DNA of 64,000 bases from Amoebidium appalachense (taxonomy: Eukaryota; Ichthyosporea): the NCBI GenBank assembly GCA_963693365.1, contig CAVNZM010000003.1, forward strand, positions 14,632,001-14,696,000, read 5' to 3'. Below, piece by piece: positions 50,941 through 60,931 of this stretch; position 1 is the first letter of the stretch, and the number at the start of each line of letters is the position of its first letter. The translations under genes were made by a program, and so were the position numbers. A model generated the notes under the pieces. The model had not been told where the DNA came from and did not search any database. It saw only the letters and a program-made list of their open reading frames with translations.

Positions 50941-51753
50941 TTAATTTACAGACCTTCTGGTGTTCGCCTTTTCCTTTACGAGTGGGGGAGAACCGGCACC
51001 GATGATCGGCCTTCGAAGAACGGGCCCGCTATCAACAATTGTGAAAATTCCAAGAAACGAGTATGTTCTTATGCTGACCTTTTCGCCACATCTCTTGTTG
51101 AGTTCTATAATCGCACATGCAATCGCCGATTCATTTATGCCAGCCGCCGAAAGCACATGCCACCACGCGTGGCCCTGTGGATTCGCAGGCATGATTTTCA
51201 TCCAGTCACAAGCAAAGAAATCCGCCAACCACAGCGAAAAGCCGATTCCACCCAATAGCCCGCCTCGGATCACGTAATCGATGGGCTTGTTTTCCGCCGG
51301 TAGGAAATAAAACGTAGCTATGGTGGCCAATACCACAACGAAAAGATGAATTTCACAAAACACATTTTCCACAAGTAGTATCAGGGCCGCAACAAGCACC
51401 CAATGAACGAGCATGATTAAATAGATCTTTCCGTGATCAAACGCCGTGTAAACCATCGCGAGGAAAATTAGGTTTTCGAAAATCTCGTCAGTTTTTTGCC
51501 CCTCCCACTTGAGCGTTGCGTGGAACCATGCCGACGTCACGCCCGTAAGGACAACAGCCAATCCCATGAGGCGGAATTTAAGGCCCAGTTGCCATAAATG
51601 GCTCATGTAGAGCACGTGTAGGCCAATCAAAACGAAGGGAATGTTGCTCGCCGTATTCCAGAATTCCGCTATGGCCGGGGTCACGGCGTAGTTTTCTTCG
51701 CACCAATCAATGGGGGCCGTGTGTGGTTCCCACCAACCGGATGCGGGCGCCAT
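50941..51753 (-). CDS. Alkaline ceramidase (ACER family)
   Basis: Hydrolyses ceramide to sphingosine and free fatty acid in ER/Golgi membranes. 270 residues, single coding exon, seven predicted membrane spans. Every metal and catalytic residue known from human ACER3 is in place with constant offset: calcium ligands D16, W17, E19, N21 and E30 (in DWCEENY and AEFWNTASN), S74 and H78 in TSAWFHATL, D89 in QKTDE, and H195/H199 in GHAWWH. Start MAPASGWWEP fits the family N-terminus, and the ATG lies in a good context (GGAAAATGGC). Just upstream the coding strand reads CCCACAG, preceded by an A-run and a C-run of about 45, which may be the end of a 5' UTR intron. Preferred ceramide chain length is not visible. 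Confidence 0.94.
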   Translation of the reverse strand: MAPASGWWEPHTAPIDWCEENYAVTPAIAEFWNTASNIPFVLIGLHVLYMSHLWQLGLKFRLMGLAVVLTGVTSAWFHATLKWEGQKTDEIFENLIFLAMVYTAFDHGKIYLIMLVHWVLVAALILLVENVFCEIHLFVVVLATIATFYFLPAENKPIDYVIRGGLLGGIGFSLWLADFFACDWMKIMPANPQGHAWWHVLSAAGINESAIACAIIELNKRCGEKVSIRTYSFLGIFTIVDSGPVLRRPIIGAGSPPLVKEKANTRRSVN

Positions 51754-51832
51754 TTTCCTTTTTTGGGGCTGTGGGCTGGTGGCAGGGAGCCAAGAAGGGT
51801 TTTCCTGCTTTCTTTTCTTTTCTTTTCTTTCT

Positions 51833-51885
<53 letters not shown>

Positions 51886-51910
51886 GGGGGGGGGGGAGGA
51901 GGAGCATGGG
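51754..51910 (-). other. Possible 5' UTR intron end of the ceramidase
   Basis: On the coding strand: a C-run of about 43 (plus 51842-51884), AAAAAAAAAAGAAAG repeats, then CCCACAG about 20 nt before the ATG. It looks like the C-run/A-run ends of the known introns, but the upstream exon is not identified. Confidence 0.35.
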
Positions 51911-52049
51911 GTAAGTAATTTCCTATCGGTGGGGAGCACGAGCGGACACACACTCAAGTATATATTTAGAGACTGTGTAGGATCAAAAACCTGTAACACC
52001 AAATGCAAATTTTGTTTAGGTGCAAGGAGTATGTTGAAAAATGAATAAA

Positions 52050-52143
52050 ACAGAAAACTAAGTCTGGAGTGAAGTGGTCGATTTTTGGTTGGTTTTTTTG
52101 TTTGACTTCATTGAATGCTGCTACAAATGCCCCCTCCATTCCA

Positions 52144-52175
<32 letters not shown>

Positions 52176-52324
52176 CCTCCCCCGCCACACACAACAACAA
52201 AAAACAAAACAAAACAAAACAAAACAGAAATTAAATACAGAAAGGGTGGCTGGGGGCAGTGTCTCTGATAACAAGTGACCCCGAGCATTCGAGTGAAATC
52301 CGTGCCATTTTCGTGTGAATCCGG

Positions 52325-52362
<38 letters not shown>

Positions 52363-53205
52363 AGAGAGAGAAAAAAACTCGGGCAATAAAGTGGGGGGGG
52401 GGGGGGGGGGGGGGGGGGGGCAAGGCGGGAAGGTTTGGGGGGGGGGGGGGGGGGGGGGGAGCAGACTATTGATATAAGTGGAAATTTTTTCAGGAAGAGA
52501 GGAGATTGCACAAGTGTTACAGTTGGAAAAAGGATACTCGAGCTGCGTACCAGTGGATTCCATATGTGCGTGAATTAAGATGCAGGTGGGACACGTAGGC
52601 GGGGGGGGTAGAGGAGGGGGATGGGGGAGAGGGGGAGGTGGGACGGGCGGAGGTGGGGGGAGGGCATTAAAACTCGTGAAAGGGGAGGGCCAAGAGGGGG
52701 CCCCCGGGGGGAGGGGGGAGGCGTGGGAAGGGGAAAGGGGAGAGAGAGAGAGAGGCGAAGGGGGGGGAGAGGGGGGAGGGGAGTACACAGGTTGTGTCTT
52801 TCTTCCAACCGGTAGCCCCACACATGCCCAAATACGCATGCACACACGCAGGACCTTGCAACCACCAGGGAACATTGGCACTAATGCAAGGCGCACAAAG
52901 AAACTAACAAGAAGAAACATATCCGCACACACAGATTTCCCCTTCGAGACTCCGGAAAAGAAAAAAAGGTGCAGGGAGGGAGGGGGGGGGAAAGGGGGAG
53001 GGGGAGGGGGGGCATTCATGCCCCCCCCCCCCCCCCTCCCCTTTCTCTCCCCTTCCCCCCCCCCCCCCCCCCCCCCCTTTGCTTTATATAATATATATGA
53101 TACGCAGGCACATTACGAATATTCCCTCACCCCTTCACCATGTGCCGGGCCTATCCTCAAATTGAGAAAAAAACGAAAAAATAAAAAAATAAAAAAAAAA
53201 TAAAA
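52050..53205. repeat. C-run, A-run and G-run block
   Basis: C-run at 52145-52174, (CAAAA)n at about 52198-52226, A-run at 52327-52358, G-runs at 52393-52420 and 52438-52459, G/A-rich at 52600-52785, C-runs at 53020-53036 and 53057-53077. No gene is seen. Confidence 0.85.
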
Positions 53206-53301
53206 ACAAAACTTTAATATTGGCCAGAATCCAACAAAAGCGCAAAAAAAAAAAAAAAAAAAAAAATAGAAACAAAACTTTAATATTGGCCAGAATCCAA
53301 C
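53206..53301 (+). repeat. Duplicated 30-bp unit linked by an A-run
   Basis: ACAAAACTTTAATATTGGCC followed by AGAATCCAAC occurs at 53206-53235 and 53272-53301, identical, with a 23-nt A-run between. It looks like a short element duplicated with its A-rich tail. Confidence 0.85.
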
Positions 53302-54174
53302 CAAACTACCCACACAAACGGGTATGAATTCCTATACTCACAACTAATACAGTGGGGCACACACAGAAAACCAAGCAAATTAGTCCTCCCCCCTCCCCCC
53401 CCCCCCCCCCCAGCTCATCCTCCCCCTCCCTCCCCCCTCCCTCCTAGCTCTCCCCCTCCCTCCCTTCCCTCCTCCCTCCCCTCCGCCCCCTCCTCTCCCC
53501 CCACCCACCCCATCCCCCCCAAAAAACAGTATGAAACAGAGTCAAGAACAGACTTAACGCGTGGAATGATTGGCCATGTGGTTCAATTTGTGCTGCCTTT
53601 TCCGATTGTAATTTCAAGGCACATGCACCGAGACACTTGACCACGGATTACAAATACCAAATCGCAGACAACAGACAGCACCAAAGGTTTCTCGCAGGGC
53701 AAAAACGAAGTTGTAACTGACAACGCACATATCGTTATGGATAACAAACAGCTATAATGAAAAGAAAAAGAAAAGGTGTGTGTGTGCGCGGGGGGGGGGG
53801 GGGGGGGGGGGGGAAGGAGGTTCCACGCAAACCAGCACAAAAAACCACAACAGCACATGTTGATTGCATGTTCTCCAATGACCTAATCTAAACGCATACA
53901 AATTTGCGCCACAGGTACTCAGACAGACACAGTTATTTATTTACCCACACAGGTTTTTGTGTTACAGGTTGTGGCAGTACATATAACCCCTTGCACTTAT
54001 TATGCACACACAGTACCGCACAGGAAAATCCACACAGATGTGGCACCCAACAAATATATTGCACGGTCGATTCTGATAAATCAGGTATGATAGGGAGGGG
54101 TGTTTTGTGTTGAGTGTCTTTGTGCGTGCGTGATGCGTGCGTGCATGCGCGCGCGCGCGCGCGCGTAAGTGTGA

Positions 54175-54245
<71 letters not shown>

Positions 54246-54461
54246 TGCGTGAGTGGGTGCGTGCGCAGGTTGATGGGAACGGAGGGTGTGTGTGTGGGCG
54301 GGAGGGTAGGGAGGGGGAGGACCGAGAAGGGGAGAGGGAGGAAGGGAGGGGGGAGGGGGGGGGGGGGGGGATCGGGAAGGGGGAGGAAGAGGGGGGTGAG
54401 GGGGTGGGGAGGTGTGGTGTGTGTGTGGGTGAGAGGGGGAGGAGGGATTTACCTGCTACAG
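53302..54461. other. Spacer with GT/GCGT tract
   Basis: Unique DNA at 53540-53770 and 53830-54110, a G-run at 53791-53812, (GCGC)/(GT)n/(GTGC)n at 54120-54250 and G-rich sequence to 54440. Some unique parts are exon-like in composition but cannot be joined with confidence. Confidence 0.4.
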
Positions 54462-54626
54462 GTGGTCACTCGGTTGCAGAATCTCTCACTGCATTAACGG
54501 GCGTTACAGTAGTCACCCTCTCAATGATCAACGCTCAAACTGCTCAGGTCGTGGTGGAAAAAAAGGTGGAAAAGCCCTACACTTTTCTTGTCACAACAAC
54601 CTTTTCCTGCGTTGTTCAACAGGGTG
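54462..54626 (+). CDS. Candidate internal exon, membrane protein-like
   Basis: Bounded by CTGCTACAG| and |GTGAGTTG, 165 bp, 55 open codons. The encoded stretch LTALTGVTVVTLSMINAQ... EKPYTFLVTTTFSCVV alternates hydrophobic segments around KPYTFLVTT. This loosely resembles the first-helix region of SLC35F/drug-metabolite transporters, but that reading is weak. Neighbouring exons were not found. The frame also runs into the upstream repeat, so it may be chance. Confidence 0.22.
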
Positions 54627-54714
54627 GTGAGTTGTATTAAACGAGATGTCGGGCACTATTTTTTCGGAACTCCAAACAATGCCATTCATGCACCAACCAC
54701 AGTTCCTTTTGTTG

Positions 54715-54790
54715 ACGTGTGTGACTTGCTTTAACATGTGTGACTTGCTTTAACGTGTGTAATTTGCTTTAACGTGTGTAATTTGCTTCA
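54715..54790 (+). repeat. 19-bp tandem repeat, four units
   Basis: ACGTGTGTGACTTGCTTTA and close variants at 54715, 54734, 54753 and 54772. The first pair and second pair differ by GAC/AAT, implying two rounds of duplication. Confidence 0.9.
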
Positions 54791-54816
54791 AGTTATGTGG
54801 CTAAGTTAGTGCTAGC

Positions 54817-55017
54817 ATGCTTCAAGTACTATTAAATTTCGCCGGGGCTACACTACGTGTGGCTAGCGCAAGGCTGAAAAGTCATTTTGCTCGCAAACTT
54901 GAGCAGCAGATTTGCAACGATTCGAATATAGAAGAAAATGACGCCTTTACAAAGAAAGAAAATGCGCAGAGCACAAACGATTGTGGGCAATACTGTACAA
55001 ATCACCCCTGGGGTTAA
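54817..55017 (+). CDS. Possible 66-residue ORF, unrecognised
   Basis: ATG 54817 to TAA 55015-55017. The first 25 residues are amphipathic and Arg-containing (LQVLLNFAGATLRVASARLK), which could be a mitochondrial presequence or a helix; the rest is polar and acidic and ends NHPWG. It could be a small gene or a terminal exon of the 54.46-kb candidate. No family recognised. Confidence 0.25.
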   Translation: MLQVLLNFAGATLRVASARLKSHFARKLEQQICNDSNIEENDAFTKKENAQSTNDCGQYCTNHPWG

Positions 55018-55044
55018 CGTTTTCGAATGACACAAAGAAGACAT

Positions 55045-55174
55045 GCGCCCATCATAGCATACATGCGTATGCGTTTGGGCACACAGTGGGACGCATGCCC
55101 GTGCAGAGACAGGCGCCCATCATAGCATACATGCGTATGCGTTTAAGAAAAAAATGGGACGCATGCCCGTGCAG
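55045..55174 (+). repeat. 62-bp tandem duplication (68-bp period)
   Basis: Units 55045-55106 and 55113-55174 share GCGCCCATCATAGCATACAT...GCGTATGCGTTT and GGGACGCATGCCCGTGCAG, and differ in about ten central bases. Confidence 0.88.
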
Positions 55175-56132
55175 TAAGCGTGCGGAATTTAACGTGGTTT
55201 GACACCCATGCACTCACACGAAAACAAAACACTACTAATATTACTACAGTAATGCGACACTTACCCGCTTACAAACAGTGTACACCGAGCTGCACCGTTG
55301 CAACGTTCCAACTCAACAAAACCTCGCCGTGTCTTGATCAAATAATACCCTTTTGAAGGAGCTTTACAAAATGTTTGGCTAATGCAACACAACGTATACA
55401 GTATACGCCTGCGTATAAAATCGAAAAAAGTCTTGACTACTATATAAACATGCGTGTATCGCGGCGTGCGTCAGCTTATGTAGTTTGCACGCCGTGGCAC
55501 ATGTCACCTGTTTTCCGTGCTGCGATGACGCAATCCACCAAGGGGCGGGCCGTCAGCCAATCGGAGCTGACTACAGAGAAGAGCAAAATGACCGGTTACG
55601 TCAGCATGGGAGCTATTATTTTTCATTAGATGTATTACCAGATCTTGGGAGATTACGATAGAAGCAAACCGCAAAATACTTCCCTGCTTTTCAAAAAACC
55701 AATTCTTTTCTCATCTATTATAACTCTAAAATATTGGCTCTGTATCTATAAGTTAAGTACATCTATAATTAGCCTGCCTGCCGGGTGGCTGAGGTCAAGT
55801 TGGGCGGACAGTCGAGCGAGCCGTCTCAACAATAATGATTGCCCATTTCTAATAGGTGTACACCTACTTCCTTCGCGCTGATTGGAAGAAACGGTATCGC
55901 TGCCAGTGCCTGGGTGTTTGCGCAATCCACTTCGATCCCCCACGATCGCGATGTACGTGTCCATAGACATACCTTGTTCTTAAACCGCTTATTAGTAGAA
56001 TCTCCCTGGAGGCATTATATCGTGTAGGGGTCATCATGAATACACAGGTGGTGATCACATGTATACCATAGGTGTAAAGAATATTACTATATATATATCT
56101 CTGATGATTGTTTGTGAAGTACTACTAGTTCC

Positions 56133-56195
<63 letters not shown>

Positions 56196-56996
56196 ACCCG
56201 CCCACATCAGTGCGGCCATCACAATCATAGTGTGCATACGCTAGGGTCTTTTTTTTTCTTTTGTGTGTGTGTGTGTGTCTACGTGTGTGTGTGCGTATGA
56301 GGGTGATGATGGGCACGCGCACACACTTGTGTGCGTGCGCGGTGCGCGTGTGTGCGATGCCGCGTGTGTGCTTGCAAGCGCCCGTGTGTGCGTGTGTACG
56401 AGTGTGTGCGCGAGCGCGCGCGTGTGCGTCGTGCAATGTGTGGCCGCGTTTGCGCGCGTGCGTGCGTGCGTGCGCGTGCGCGCGTCTGTGTGTGTGCGCG
56501 TGTGTGTGCATATGCACGATGTGTGCTACTTGCAGCGCGCCTGTGTGTCCCTACACGTCCCCTGCCCCTTGCTGTGCACATGTGGTCATCAGGGACCTCA
56601 AATACATGCTTTGCATGTGGATAATCTGTGGGTGTATGAATATTGGTGAGGATGTTGGTCATTGAGGAGGGAAGCAAGGTTAGCTTTAAGCCGGACACAA
56701 GCGGTTGAATGAAGCAAAGTCCGTCGGATGGATTAACGGAGAGGGTGTTCTCTTCTTCGTTCATACACGAGTTTCTCCCCCCCTCCCTCAGGGGCGGGGG
56801 GCCGGGCGAAGGGGGGGAGGGGGGGGAGGGGGGAGGGGGGGGGGGAGGGGGGTAGCGTGAGAGAAAGACACGTTGTGGTGGCTTTGGTGGCGATTTTGGG
56901 CGGATGGAGGACAATTTAAAGAAGTCGGGTGGTGTGCGTGTGTGTGTATGTGCACGCGTGCGTGTGTGTGTGCCTGAGTGCGTTCGTGTGTGCGTG

Positions 56997-57041
<45 letters not shown>

Positions 57042-57780
57042 CCAAGTTTTCCGGGGTTGTGGGGGAAAGGGCTTGATGCTGGTGGTGGCGGTTGGGGGTA
57101 CTACGTGGTTGGTGGTGGTCGTGGTGGTGGTGGTGGTGTGTGTGTGTGTGGATGGGGGGGGGGGGGGGGGGGGGGGGGAGGTTGTTGGTATTGTAACCGC
57201 TGTGTTACAAAGTTTATGTATTCTTTCGCATATGATAATGGTAACTACCAGTGTTACCGAACCAAAAAAAGGTATCTAGAAAATTGAAACACCATAAATC
57301 ATCAGATGCTGATTTGAATCACGAGCCAGGATCTGGGTCCTACATTCACCACCACCACCATCAAAGCAATAAGCCGCTGACATGTAAAAAAGCTTGTCAG
57401 ATTCACGAAAGAGTCGATGCCGGTTAGTACAAACCCGGGAGCCTTGTGGTTGAGTGGTACGAGAAAGGAAGAAAAAATTGGAAAGGAAAAACTGGTATAG
57501 CAATTTAGCATTTGAATGAACTACAAGTCTACATTTCACTCACACGCACACGGCAAAATATGAGAATCTAGTGTGTAAGGACCAACCTTGATACCTTCAG
57601 CACATACATATTGTAACAGCCCAACAACCGATTCAAATACATGAACATTCACAAATACGAATACTATTATTGAATAAATACACGAATACTATTATTGAAT
57701 AAAGAGTCGACACCGTCCATAGACTACATTTACAGAAAACCTCATTTAATCTGGTACATCAACAACCACCTATTCTGCCC
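55175..57780. other. Spacer with 55-C run and GT/CGTG tracts
   Basis: Unique DNA at 55175-56140 with CCAAT-type cores near 55558 and 55880 but no supported gene. It is followed by a C-run of about 55 at 56135-56195, GCGT/GT-rich sequence at 56262-56520, G-rich at 56805-56850, GT at 56935-57035 and a G-run at 57154-57177. Unique DNA at 57180-57780 holds a 25-bp duplication (57657-57703) containing two AATAAA signals. Confidence 0.55.
57657..57703 (+). repeat. 25-bp tandem duplication with AATAAA
   Basis: ACGAATACTATTATTGAATAAA at 57657-57678 and 57682-57703, so a polyadenylation-type AATAAA is doubled on the plus strand. No plus-strand gene ending here was recognised. Confidence 0.8.
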
Positions 57781-57816
57781 CCCTCCAGGCACAATACCAC
57801 TTATGCATTCGAAAAT

Positions 57817-58710
57817 CTATGCAGCGCCACCATTTGCATACAAGGGGTTTGAATTTTCCTTGGTTGCCTGAACGAAAAGGGGGTTATTGTGTGTACCCTC
57901 ATAAAACGCCATTTCCTTGTTTGACAGTGCCTGTGCCTGGCTCCTACGACGATAATAAACCACCCCCGCAAACAGAGCACCAACAACTGCGATTCCGGCC
58001 GCAACCCCCCCAATAATTGCACCCGCATTGACCCCTCCATTTGAATTTTCATTCGATGCGGACATCTGTTTCTCCGCCGTCGGGGCCCTCTCTTCAACAG
58101 CTGTTGCCATAGGCTCACTTGTGGTTGCGGGCATTTGTGCAAAAGTATTTGTCGCGTCACCAATAACCCTCGTTTGCGCAAGCACCCCGTTTTCCCCACC
58201 CTTCTCATCACCTACACCGGTACCCGTACCCGGTGTGCCTCCCTGTCCGTTTTCACTGCTACCACCCACATTTCCACCCTCCGCCCCCTCATCCCCCCCA
58301 ACGCTACTTGGAGTCCCGTCACCCTCTTTTTTCCCCCCAGCGCCGGATCCATCTATTTCGTCCCCGGCCATATTTCCACCGTTTCCACCCGTTTGGTCTT
58401 CTTCATTTGCACTACCTGTGTTCCCGCCATTTTCCGTGGCACCATGCGGCTTCTTCCCACCTTTTCCTATTTCCTTCCCTGTGTTAACGTTTCCGCCGTG
58501 TACGCTACCACTGTGACCCCCGTTGGAACCTGTCATAGAACCATCATCACTAGTTTCGTGCCCAGGGAGAAGGTAGATGTGGGAGGGTTTGGGGGTGAGT
58601 CCCTCTCCTTCCTCCTGTACGCTCTGTGAGTCTGAACGTGCACGGCGGACCGGGCTAGACACAGCCGTGGCTATACCGCACGAAAGCGCTACAATTGTTT
58701 TGATCTGCAT
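57817..58710 (-). CDS. Gly-rich membrane protein with integrin-like NPxF/NPxY tail
   Basis: Family not recognised. 297 residues, one exon. Signal peptide (about 1-19); RRAR at 22-25 could be a processing site. The ectodomain to about 225 is low-complexity, rich in Gly, Asn, Glu and Ser, without cysteines and probably disordered. One membrane span at about 229-253 with small-xxx-small packing (GGVAAGIAVVGALFAG) is followed by a 44-residue tail. The tail contains NPLFVQATKENSNPLY: NPLF at 276-279 and NPLY at 288-291, 12 residues apart, the same spacing as the two NPxY motifs of integrin beta-1 tails. In animals such motifs bind PTB/FERM proteins (talin, kindlin) and endocytic adaptors. No integrin head, beta-propeller or EGF unit is present. 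ATG 58710 follows a TATA box at about 58747-58760. Confidence 0.85.
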   Translation of the reverse strand: MQIKTIVALSCGIATAVSSPVRRARSDSQSVQEEGEGLTPKPSHIYLLPGHETSDDGSMTGSNGGHSGSVHGGNVNTGKEIGKGGKKPHGATENGGNTGSANEEDQTGGNGGNMAGDEIDGSGAGGKKEGDGTPSSVGGDEGAEGGNVGGSSENGQGGTPGTGTGVGDEKGGENGVLAQTRVIGDATNTFAQMPATTSEPMATAVEERAPTAEKQMSASNENSNGGVNAGAIIGGVAAGIAVVGALFAGVVYYRRRSQAQALSNKEMAFYEGTHNNPLFVQATKENSNPLYANGGAA

Positions 58711-58744
58711 CTTTGTGTTGTGTTGTGGTCGGTTGTTTGGGTCA

Positions 58745-58762
58745 CATATATATATATTTAAC
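58745..58762 (-). promoter_or_regulatory. TATA box of the NPxF/NPxY protein gene
   Basis: On the minus strand TTAAATATATATATATGTG lies about 36-50 bp before ATG 58710, which is the first ATG after it. The 5' leader would be very short. Confidence 0.5.
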
Positions 58763-60628
58763 TATAATGATTGCAAGAACTATTTGATGTAAGGAGAAAA
58801 TGTTAGTAGAATAATGCTTCAGAGGTTTTTCTGTTCGCACAATGTATTAAACACAGCGGCTTCGCACAACTACGAGTAGTTTGCCATCAGACTCAGCAAC
58901 GTATACATCATTTGTTTATATATGCCGGCTTCGAATTCCTTACCGGCAAATTGATATAGAAAAGATTGACCGTGATATCATGCGAATAGGAGCTCTTTAT
59001 TTTTGATTTTTTTTGATTTCCCCCCGGGAGTCCGGGGCACGGGCTGAAGGGCATGCCCTCCGTAGAGTCTACTAGAGACATCTTGTAGAATGAGGATATG
59101 AAAGCTTATAAAATTTAAAGCCCTTGGATTCAATTAAAAAAGTAAAATGAGAAACAATATCAGTTGATAATGGATATATGAGTGCTGGTATCTTTATGTA
59201 TGCTACTCTTGTCGGTTCACCGGCCGTTTCTCTGGAATGAACCCGAATCCTTCGCCGAATCATAAATGACCATCTTCGGGAACCAGTTGCCGCCAATATT
59301 TATTGTGTACGTTGATTGGTTTTCCTACAAGATCTAGAATACATTGATTGGCTATAGGTCACAAGGTTATCAATGACAAACAAAAGAATAATCCAATAGG
59401 AACGCTTTTGGCTTTAGGCTAAACCATATATGGTTTTACATAGCTGCTGGCTTATTCAATCAAATGCTTCTCAAGTCAAAATAAAGCCGGATCGGAGCGG
59501 CCACTGCTCAATATCAAGTGAGCGCATGCAGAGTGACAACGAAAACCACTTCAATTTACTTTTTGATAATTCAACATATGGAAAACAATTCATTATGATA
59601 CATATTAGTTCAATATTTGGGCGTGCTGGTTACCAACGGCTAATGTAAGCTATACAGACTGAACTCAGTGAGGTGTCGACACCGGCCCGCATATACAGAG
59701 GGCCTGCTGGTTAGTATGACCCGACCCGTCTCGCTCCGACCCGCGAACGTCACACGTGCTCCGCCGGGTCGACTCAAAACAACGCGACTCAAATATTTGT
59801 ACAATAGGCCTTCCACTCAGCAAGTGTGTGTGTTTTAAGGATAATATGAACAAAGCATAACGTGCGTGCTGAAGCCCTGATAGTGCTTGTGTGCGTGATA
59901 GCCTTTGCTTGTGTTTCGGTGCTGGATGCTTGTGCTGTGCTCTACCCTGGCTTCTTGTTTGCATGTTGTTCTTTGTTGTGGTTAGTGGGTCGTATGTTTG
60001 CTAGCGAACCGTTTTTCACCCCATCCAGTATAGCGCCGGGTAAAGTAACTAGAGAGCGTAGACGAGGTGACACCTTTTGGTGGAGCAGACCGTCGCCTTT
60101 GCACCGTTCTTAGAACATTGTTGGTAAGTGGACAAAACACGTGTTTATTAGATCTGCAACCTGTGGTTTTTCCTCACAACTCCCCATCTGCTGCTTACCC
60201 CCTCCCCCCTCCCCCCTCCTTCTTTAAGCATCCCACATAAGACATATCGCTCCCCTTTTTCCACTTTACCCTCCGTTTCACCCCCACTATGTAACTCGAT
60301 CACACCTTCCACTCGTTCACTCCTCCCTTGCCATGTGTCAGTGTTTAGCCACAGTTCTGTTTGGTCCCTTTCCCCTCTCTCCCAACGTCACCTCAGTCCA
60401 TCCCCTACTTCTTTTTCGACAAGATTTTATAAGACCGTCGTGCCAGTATGATGTTAATTACCCTTGCTGGAACATACTATGTCAGCAAAAAATTTTCTCA
60501 TTTGAATATTACTGATATGGCCCACGTTTGAGTTGCCTGTGCTCCCTTTCGATCCTTTTATCAAGCTAACCTGTTTCCATGTTTTCCTTGTCACTTCATC
60601 CACCCCACTCCCGTTCTGTCTCTCTCCC

Positions 60629-60662
<34 letters not shown>

Positions 60663-60740
60663 CAACCCCCAAGTACATAGACACACACCCTTCCCCGTTT
60701 CCTCCTCCTCCTCTTCGTCTTCCTTGTTCTTTCCTCCCGT
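58763..60740. other. Unique spacer with CCAAT/CArG cluster
   Basis: Mostly unique DNA. 58940-59060 holds T-rich sequence and a perfect palindrome AGGGCATGCCCT. 59315-59436 is described separately. 60180-60740 is pyrimidine-rich with a C-run at 60631-60660 and has the look of an intron. Confidence 0.45.
59315..59436. promoter_or_regulatory. CCAAT cluster with a palindromic CArG box
   Basis: ATTGG at 59315 and 59347 and CCAAT at 59393 precede AAACCATATATGGTTT (59421-59436), a perfect 16-bp palindrome containing CCATATATGG, an exact CC(A/T)6GG site for SRF/MADS factors that could also serve as a TATA box. No downstream gene is recognised. Confidence 0.4.
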
Positions 60741-60748
60741 CCACACAG

Positions 60749-60931
60749 GTAGCTGACGGCCTGCCGATGGAGGGTACTCAAAGCTGCTCTCGGTGCTTCC
60801 GCACTTTCATCCAGCGTGAAGGGTACTCAAAGCTGCTCTCGGTGCTTCCGAGCTTTTATCCCAGCGTGATGTTGAGAAGTAATAAACATGAGCTTGAAGG
60901 CTTGGCCTTTTGTTACTGTAAACGTGTTTGA
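60749..60931 (+). other. Candidate terminal exon with 49-bp duplication
   Basis: The acceptor CCACACAG| at 60748 follows a C-run and pyrimidine-rich DNA. A strong donor GTAAGTGG lies upstream at 60124. The exon has two copies of a 49-bp unit (60772-60820, 60821-60870, starting GGGTACTCAAAGCTGCTCTC) and AATAAA near 60881. A frame from ATG 60767 gives about 54 residues with CSRC. It may be a noncoding transcript. Confidence 0.3.

Noticed and set aside
57300-57540. tRNA-like pieces (TGGTTGAGTGG near 57450; TTTGAATCACGAGCC near 57312)
   Set aside because: A-box-like and B-box-like strings are in the wrong order and spacing on either strand, and no cloverleaf stems form.
59862-60113. Hydrophobic 83-codon frame (LIVLVCVIAFACVSVLDAC)
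   Set aside because: It has no ATG before the hydrophobic part and stops 10 nt before the GTAAGT donor, so it cannot be joined to the downstream exon in that frame.
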